10,222 nt of DNA, from positions 1,363 to 11,584 of the forward strand of contig MGVM01000050.1 of NCBI GenBank assembly GCA_001800495.1, in the 5' to 3' direction. The notes below the pieces were generated by a model. The model made no database searches, was not told the DNA's origin, and saw only the letters and a program-made list of their open reading frames with translations. A program made the position numbers and the translations under genes. This document shows, piece after piece, positions 6,657-10,222 of this stretch. This stretch comes from Elusimicrobia bacterium RIFOXYB2_FULL_48_7 (lineage in GTDB: Bacteria; Elusimicrobiota; Endomicrobiia; CG1-02-37-114; XYA2-FULL-39-19). Positions within the stretch are counted from its first letter, which is position 1. Each line of letters begins with the position of its first letter.

Positions 6657-7448
6657 ATGCTTATAGATTTCCACACGCATTTTTTCCCGGACAGCATCTC
6701 GAAGGCCACAGTCCAAAAAATGGGGGCGCACGCCGGCGTGGCTTATTCCGGCAACGGCGACCTGAAGAGCTTATTGGATTTCATGAAGAAGGACGGGGTT
6801 GATTACTCGGTCAACCTTCCTGTCGCCACCACGGTGGCGCAGGTCCAGAGCATAAACAGGAAGATGATAGACATAAACAAAAAATACCCCTCCGGGCCGG
6901 TGATCTGTTTCGGAACAATGCACCCTGGCTATTCCAACCCCGGTGAAGAATTGCAGTTCCTGAGCGAAAATGGGGTAAAGGGCATTAAAATGCACCCGGA
7001 ATACCAGGAATTCTTCCCTGATGATGAGAAAATGCTGCTTGTTTACGAAGCGTGCCGCGATTACGGGCTTATTATCTCATTTCATTCCGGGGTAGACATT
7101 GCCTATGAAAGCGTGCACGGGGCGGCGAAGAGGTTCACGGAGCTTACAAAAATAAAAGGGCTGAAATTCGCGCTGGCGCACGCTGGCGGGTTCAGGCAGT
7201 GGGAAGACGTGGAAAAATACCTGCTGGGGAAGGATGTTTACATTGACCTGAGCTACTGCATGGAAATGCGGGACGAACAGCTGAAAAATATCCTTGAAAG
7301 CCACCGCGATGACAGGGTTTTGTTCGGGACGGATTTTCCGTGGGAACGCGCCAGTGCCATGAAGGGAAAGGTTGAGCAACTGGGGCTGGAAGAAGAACTA
7401 AAAGAGAAGCTTTATTACAAAAACGCGAAAGAATTGCTGAAGATATAA
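6657..7448 (+). CDS. Amidohydrolase-family metal-dependent hydrolase (263 aa)
   Basis: A small TIM-barrel hydrolase of the amidohydrolase-2 (PF04909) type. The N terminus MLIDFHTHFFPD carries the HxH metal pair (His6, His8). Further expected ligands follow in order: GIKMHP (residues 109-114), SFHSG with His143, LAHAGG with His175, and FGTDFPW with Asp226 at the end of the barrel. I start it at 6657 because the HxH strand normally begins within a few residues of the Met; an upstream in-frame ATG at 6609 adds a tail unlike the family and lies upstream of the -10 box. No ribosome site is present. The family includes hydrolases and non-oxidative decarboxylases of aromatic acids; divergence from an aryl-acid operon makes the latter tempting, but this is inference. 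It is soluble and probably cytoplasmic. Confidence 0.88.
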   Translation: MLIDFHTHFFPDSISKATVQKMGAHAGVAYSGNGDLKSLLDFMKKDGVDYSVNLPVATTVAQVQSINRKMIDINKKYPSGPVICFGTMHPGYSNPGEELQFLSENGVKGIKMHPEYQEFFPDDEKMLLVYEACRDYGLIISFHSGVDIAYESVHGAAKRFTELTKIKGLKFALAHAGGFRQWEDVEKYLLGKDVYIDLSYCMEMRDEQLKNILESHRDDRVLFGTDFPWERASAMKGKVEQLGLEEELKEKLYYKNAKELLKI

Positions 7449-7487
7449 TAGTTACTTCTGCGTTTGGCAGAGTTTTTGCCTTAGGTT

Positions 7488-7736
7488 TTAATGTGCGAGA
7501 ACAAACTTGTGTATAATGCTTGAAACAAGCGTTTGATACGGAATTCCTTCCCTTACTGCAATTCTCTGGATTCCTTCCAGGTCTTTGTTCGAAATCCTTA
7601 TATTCAAACGCCTGTCTTTTTTCAGCGTGTTCCTGGCGTATTCGACATAAACCTTCTTTTTTTTCTCAAAATCCTTCACTGTTATCCACTCACCATTTTC
7701 GTATGATTTCAGCAGTTCCTTTTCGTGTTTATCCAT
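7488..7736 (-). CDS. brnA: BrnA/CopG-like antitoxin (82 aa)
   Basis: A short basic protein whose C-terminal half (RRLNIRISNKDLEGIQRIAV, then REGIPYQTLVSSIIHKFV; residues 42-79) has the strand-helix-helix pattern of a ribbon-helix-helix DNA-binding domain, as in CopG and BrnA antitoxins. The charged N-terminal half (NGEWITVKDFEKKKKVY) is the kind of region that wraps the toxin. It follows the toxin gene after a single base, and its ribosome site AAAGGAGAT is made of the last toxin codons, so it is translationally coupled. Toxin-before-antitoxin order is typical of brnTA. It would neutralise the toxin and repress the shared promoter. The antitoxin family assignment is good; the brnA name is less certain than the role. 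Confidence 0.8.
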   Translation of the reverse strand: MDKHEKELLKSYENGEWITVKDFEKKKKVYVEYARNTLKKDRRLNIRISNKDLEGIQRIAVREGIPYQTLVSSIIHKFVLAH

Positions 7737-7737
7737 A

Positions 7738-8016
7738 TTATTTATCTCCTTTAAGGTATAATTTCGTAGCCTTTCTGCTCGGTATTATCGTTTTCAAAAA
7801 TACTTCCCTGTCGTTTTCAATAAAAGGCACCAAATAGACATAATCATCAACCTGAACAACGAATATTTTCTGTCCCCTGTATTTTTCCTGGTTAGGGTGC
7901 TCAATTTTATCAAGCATGTACCCTTTTTCTATACAAAAGATAATTTCTTCAAAAGAGATGCCCCTTTCTTGAATCAGTTTCCTGTTTTTGTCATTATCCC
8001 AATTAAATCTTTTCAT
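7738..8016 (-). CDS. brnT: BrnT-like toxin (92 aa)
   Basis: The protein follows the BrnT plan, a small RelE-like RNase fold: an N-terminal strand FNWDNDKN, a helix ERGISFEEIIFCI (residues 17-29), IEHPNQEKYRGQKIFVV (38-54), a strand VDDYVYLVPFIEND, and the C-terminal KTIIPSRKATKLYL (75-88). BrnT toxins cut mRNA and stop translation, and are held inactive by the partner encoded next. No ribosome site precedes the ATG, and a perfect promoter lies so close that the leader is about five bases. The pair lies in an AT-rich block between unrelated housekeeping-type genes, suggesting acquisition. Another RelE-like family is the main alternative. Confidence 0.78.
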   Translation of the reverse strand: MKRFNWDNDKNRKLIQERGISFEEIIFCIEKGYMLDKIEHPNQEKYRGQKIFVVQVDDYVYLVPFIENDREVFLKTIIPSRKATKLYLKGDK

Positions 8017-8027
8017 TTCACGGTAAT

Positions 8028-8056
8028 ATTATATTCCATTGTGTGCCTTTTGTCAA
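8028..8056 (-). promoter_or_regulatory. Perfect-consensus sigma70 promoter of the toxin-antitoxin operon
   Basis: On the minus strand TTGACA (8056-8051) and TATAAT (8033-8028) are separated by exactly 17 bases, a full match to consensus. The predicted start near 8021 leaves a leader of about five bases to the toxin ATG at 8016. The symmetric TAATATTA overlapping the -10 box could be contacted by the ribbon-helix-helix antitoxin. A promoter this strong would need repression. Confidence 0.88.
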
Positions 8057-8118
8057 TACAGGTACGTCCGGTTAAAACAAGAGCGCGCAAAGAAGGCGGG
8101 AAGTTCTTGAAAGTGACG

Positions 8119-8161
8119 GTTAACGCGATTTTCGAGAGTATGACTCTAATCGAGGGTTAAC
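8119..8161. repeat. 43-base interrupted inverted repeat with GTTAAC ends
   Basis: GTTAAC (8119-8124) pairs with GTTAAC (8156-8161), CGATT (8126-8130) with AATCG (8148-8152), and AGAGT (8135-8139) with ACTCT (8143-8147) around an ATG loop. Unpaired bases (1 against 3, then 4 on one side only) make it a bulged stem. It lies 21 bases beyond the stop of the Hint protein. No U-run follows on the minus strand, so a simple terminator is unlikely. Confidence 0.65.
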
Positions 8162-8168
8162 TTTTACC

Positions 8169-8184
8169 AGCTAAGTTATTAGCT
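8169..8184. repeat. Small hairpin overlapping the end of the Hint gene
   Basis: AGCTAA (8169-8174) and TTAGCT (8179-8184) flank a four-base loop and overlap the TAG stop of the Hint gene. On the plus strand the stem is followed by ATTTTT, but no gene is transcribed towards it there. It is AT-rich and weak, and may help define the 3' end together with the neighbouring repeat. Confidence 0.4.
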
Positions 8185-9319
8185 ATTTTTCTGATTTCAC
8201 TAATATATTGTTCGCAATAAAGCAGTTATCTTTTTTTCCTTCAACTTCAAGATTGTACGTTTCAAAATAACCTACTATTTTTTCTATTTTAACAATCCTT
8301 TCATAGATAATACTTCCTGAAGAATAAAGTCCTATCTCGACAGAATCCAACATGCCACTGTCAGCGCAATTCAAGGTGATGAACGTCCTCTCTTTTGTTA
8401 GTATGGGATGATCTTCGGTAACCAATAATTCAGTGGATTTTGTTGTAATTCTATATACACTTTTATGACAAACCTTGAAGATGTCATTAACTTGAGAACC
8501 AATAAATTTGCCTTCGGCAACATCATAAGTAACTATTCTTTCGCCCTTGACAATATCTTCTACATTTTTACATTTTTCTTCGCTTATGCGGATTATACTG
8601 CCGCTTGCTACGCAATGCACATCTAAACCCGACAAATTAATCTCAGTTATTGCTGTATCTCTGTATTTTGAACCCCTGTATACATCTGCTATTTCAAATT
8701 TAAGTTTGTAAGGTGGATGATCCCTATCCTTGAAGGGTGTATCAATGAAAAATTCCTGTACCCCGGTATTATCCCTTAGTTTTAATATGGCATAAAGTTT
8801 GTCATTCAAATACAAATTTAGTTTTTTTACTCTTGAATTCATTTTCCAAAGCGAATAGTTTTTCATATATCCATTTAAAATATATAAGGTTGTAACCCTG
8901 GGTGTATTTGCTTTAAAGGAATATTCAACGAATTCACCAATACCATATTCTTGATTTCCCTCAATCCAAGCCGTGCTTAAACAAAAATCATGAATATTTC
9001 TTGCTTCATAGTTTGCATTATTGCTTGTTGCTAAAGTCGACGTAGCGGTGATGCTACTAACTTCACCACCACAATACCAACTACATCCAAGGGCGTAACC
9101 TGAATTAGACTGAACAAATCTATCATATTCAGCCATTAATAATTTGTCGTTTTTCGATAAATCAGTAACCTCGTTTTCATACAGTTTACCTGCCTCATCA
9201 AACTTAACTCCACTATATCTTGATAAATCAATTATGTATTTCACTGAAGGGGTTATTTCTTTGACTTCCTGACAATAACTCATTTGACAAAACATGAATA
9301 TAATCGCAATTTTTTTCAT
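8183..9319 (-). CDS. Secreted NADase-type glycan-binding domain plus Hint domain protein (378 aa)
   Basis: A signal peptide (MKKIAIIFMFCQMSYC) is followed by about 65 unassigned residues. Residues about 85-230 match the discoidin-like NADase-type glycan-binding domain: ITATSTLA, then NIHDFCLSTAWIEG, GIGEFVEYSF, LYILNGYMKN, SRVKKLNLYL, and DVYRGSKYRDTAITEI. The C-terminal 143 residues are a Hint domain: the first Cys236 in CVASGSIIRI, the block-B motif TEDHPIL (301-307) with His304, and ends in FIANNILVKSEK. Hint domains break or rearrange a peptide bond at their first cysteine. Most end in LVHN; here the His-Asn is Lys-Ser and no partner follows, so C-terminal cleavage is not expected. I chose the ATG at 9319 because GGAG precedes it and the signal peptide begins there. 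The gene is clearly richer in A+T than its neighbours. Confidence 0.85.
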   Translation of the reverse strand: MKKIAIIFMFCQMSYCQEVKEITPSVKYIIDLSRYSGVKFDEAGKLYENEVTDLSKNDKLLMAEYDRFVQSNSGYALGCSWYCGGEVSSITATSTLATSNNANYEARNIHDFCLSTAWIEGNQEYGIGEFVEYSFKANTPRVTTLYILNGYMKNYSLWKMNSRVKKLNLYLNDKLYAILKLRDNTGVQEFFIDTPFKDRDHPPYKLKFEIADVYRGSKYRDTAITEINLSGLDVHCVASGSIIRISEEKCKNVEDIVKGERIVTYDVAEGKFIGSQVNDIFKVCHKSVYRITTKSTELLVTEDHPILTKERTFITLNCADSGMLDSVEIGLYSSGSIIYERIVKIEKIVGYFETYNLEVEGKKDNCFIANNILVKSEK

Positions 9320-9331
9320 AGCAAACTCCAG

Positions 9332-9347
9332 TATCAAAGGTTTGATA
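9332..9347. promoter_or_regulatory. Perfect palindrome just upstream of the Hint gene
   Basis: TATCAAA (9332-9338) and TTTGATA (9341-9347) flank two bases, 12 bases before the ATG at 9319 and next to its ribosome site. It could be a repressor site or a short mRNA hairpin near the start. I could not recognise a convincing -35/-10 pair for this gene. Confidence 0.45.
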
Positions 9348-9391
9348 TCATGCATTAATCATGTTCTTTTAGCTTGCAAGAATCAATAATT

Positions 9392-9426
9392 AGTCCCGAA
9401 GCTAACAAAGTAATGGTTTCGGGACT
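9392..9426 (-). terminator. Terminator-like hairpin after the DUF1846 gene
   Basis: AGTCCCGAA (9392-9400) and TTCGGGACT (9418-9426) form a nine-base GC-rich stem around a 17-base loop, starting nine bases after the DUF1846 stop codon. On the minus strand AATTATT follows, only a poor U-tract, so termination may be incomplete or factor-dependent. Confidence 0.55.
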
Positions 9427-9435
9427 TCACCCAGT

Positions 9436-10222
9436 TCAGCTCTCAAACAAACATTTTGTTGAGAAGTTCGGTTCGCTGGTAAGGTTCACGCCCAGGCGTT
9501 TCAATCCCGCCTCGTCGCCCGGCGTGGGCATATGAGTAAGATGCACCTCGCACCCTCTCAATTCCTGAAGTTTTTCCATAGCAAGCGCCGCAGTCGGGTT
9601 GGTTCCCGAGCTCACGCTCAGGGCGATCAGCGCTTCGTCCAGGTCTAAACTTACCGTCTTTGCTTTTAGGACATTCTTCTTCAAGTTAGCGATAGATTCT
9701 ATGACAGCCGGCGACAGCAGGTGCAGTTTGTCGGGTATGTCCGCCAGTTTCTTGACCGCGTTGAGCACCAGGCTTGAAGAAGCGTGCATGAGCGGGGAGT
9801 TTTTCCCTGTTACTATTGTGTCATCGTTCAATTCTATCGCCGCCCCGCAGAATATCCCTTCGTTGCCCTTGTCCGGGCTTTGGCCCGCCTGCCCTTCAAG
9901 CGCGGCTTTGCGGGCGGGCTCAACGGTTGTCCTGTATTCCGGCCTCAGGTTTACTTCTCCCAGGATGTATTCCGACCTGGTTACAGTTTCCTTGTCAGTG
10001 AACCCCATGGCGTATTCGCAGTGAGTCCTGAAATACCTGCGTATTATTTCCTGCTTTGCCGCTTCCTTCACGGCCTCATCATCAATTATTCCGAATCCCG
10101 CCTTGTTCACGCCCATGTCCGTGGGCGATTTATAAATGGCTTCCTTGCCGGTGATCTTTTCCAGGATCCTCCTGAGCACGGGGAATATTTCCACGTCGCG
10201 GTTATAATTCACGGTCGCCTGG
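9436..10222 (-). CDS. DUF1846/UPF0371 protein, C-terminal 261 residues (5' end cut by window edge)
   Basis: The visible part aligns in memory with the C-terminal half of the DUF1846 (PF08903, UPF0371) family, whose members are about 500 residues long. Markers in order are VNYNRDVEIFPVL, KSPTDMGVNKAGFGIIDDE, AKQEIIRRYF, NEGIFCGAAIEL, TGKNSPLMHASSSLVLNA, LHLLSP and CEVHLTHMPTPGDEAGLKRLGVN. The codon at 10210-10212 is an internal GTG, not the start: reading continues as Gln-Ala-Thr-Val-Asn to the window edge. Solved structures exist for the family but I know of no established reaction. A soluble cytoplasmic enzyme is likely. Its base composition resembles the left operon and not the AT-rich gene that follows. 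It is transcribed towards the Hint gene with a hairpin between. Confidence 0.93.
   Translation of the reverse strand, partial: QATVNYNRDVEIFPVLRRILEKITGKEAIYKSPTDMGVNKAGFGIIDDEAVKEAAKQEIIRRYFRTHCEYAMGFTDKETVTRSEYILGEVNLRPEYRTTVEPARKAALEGQAGQSPDKGNEGIFCGAAIELNDDTIVTGKNSPLMHASSSLVLNAVKKLADIPDKLHLLSPAVIESIANLKKNVLKAKTVSLDLDEALIALSVSSGTNPTAALAMEKLQELRGCEVHLTHMPTPGDEAGLKRLGVNLTSEPNFSTKCLFES

Noticed and set aside
7466..7480. GGCA...TGCC stem between the amidohydrolase and antitoxin ends as a two-way terminator
   Set aside because: Only four base pairs and no proper T-run on either strand.
9320..9355. Upstream ATG for the Hint-domain protein
   Set aside because: It would place 12 residues before a good signal peptide and spans the palindrome; GGAG fits the ATG at 9319.
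10210..10212. GTG as the start of the DUF1846 gene
   Set aside because: The frame stays open to the window edge and the family has about 240 more residues upstream of this conserved region.

Overview
The window looks like part of a chromosome from a Gram-negative, probably anaerobic or fermentative bacterium. An outer-membrane beta-barrel porin with a signal peptide points to a diderm envelope, and an oxygen-sensitive-type 2-oxoacid oxidoreductase subunit with PaaK-type CoA ligases points to anaerobic aryl-acid metabolism. I cannot assign a phylum from the sequence alone; an uncultured diderm lineage is a guess. Both window ends cut genes. No stretch longer than 300 bases lacks a gene, and I saw no rRNA, tRNA, CRISPR array or transposase.

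Positions 1-6577 hold one tightly packed minus-strand operon. In order of transcription (right to left) it contains iorB (indolepyruvate oxidoreductase beta subunit), a 71-residue membrane protein resembling the symporter small accessory protein, a sodium:solute symporter, an alginate-export-like porin, a phenylacetate-CoA ligase (PaaK), a protein of two ACT domains, and a second PaaK cut by the left edge. Gaps run from about 60 bases down to a 4-base overlap. Taken together, the operon can carry an organic acid across both membranes and interconvert it with its CoA thioester. It could work inward (uptake and activation) or as part of fermentative oxidation of aromatic amino-acid-derived 2-oxoacids. 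The partner iorA is not in the window. A strong promoter precedes iorB.

Divergent from iorB, at 6657-7448 on the plus strand, is a small amidohydrolase of the metal-dependent TIM-barrel type. Its -10 box lies so close to the ATG that the transcript is probably leaderless.

Positions 7488-9435 form a visibly AT-rich accessory block on the minus strand. It holds a BrnT/BrnA-like toxin-antitoxin pair under a perfect-consensus sigma70 promoter, a structured intergenic stretch with two inverted repeats, and a secreted protein joining an NADase-type glycan-binding domain to a C-terminal Hint (hedgehog/intein) domain. The Hint domain lacks the terminal His-Asn pair.

Positions 9436-10222 return to the base composition of the first operon and hold the C-terminal half of a DUF1846/UPF0371 protein, followed by a hairpin that could end its transcript.
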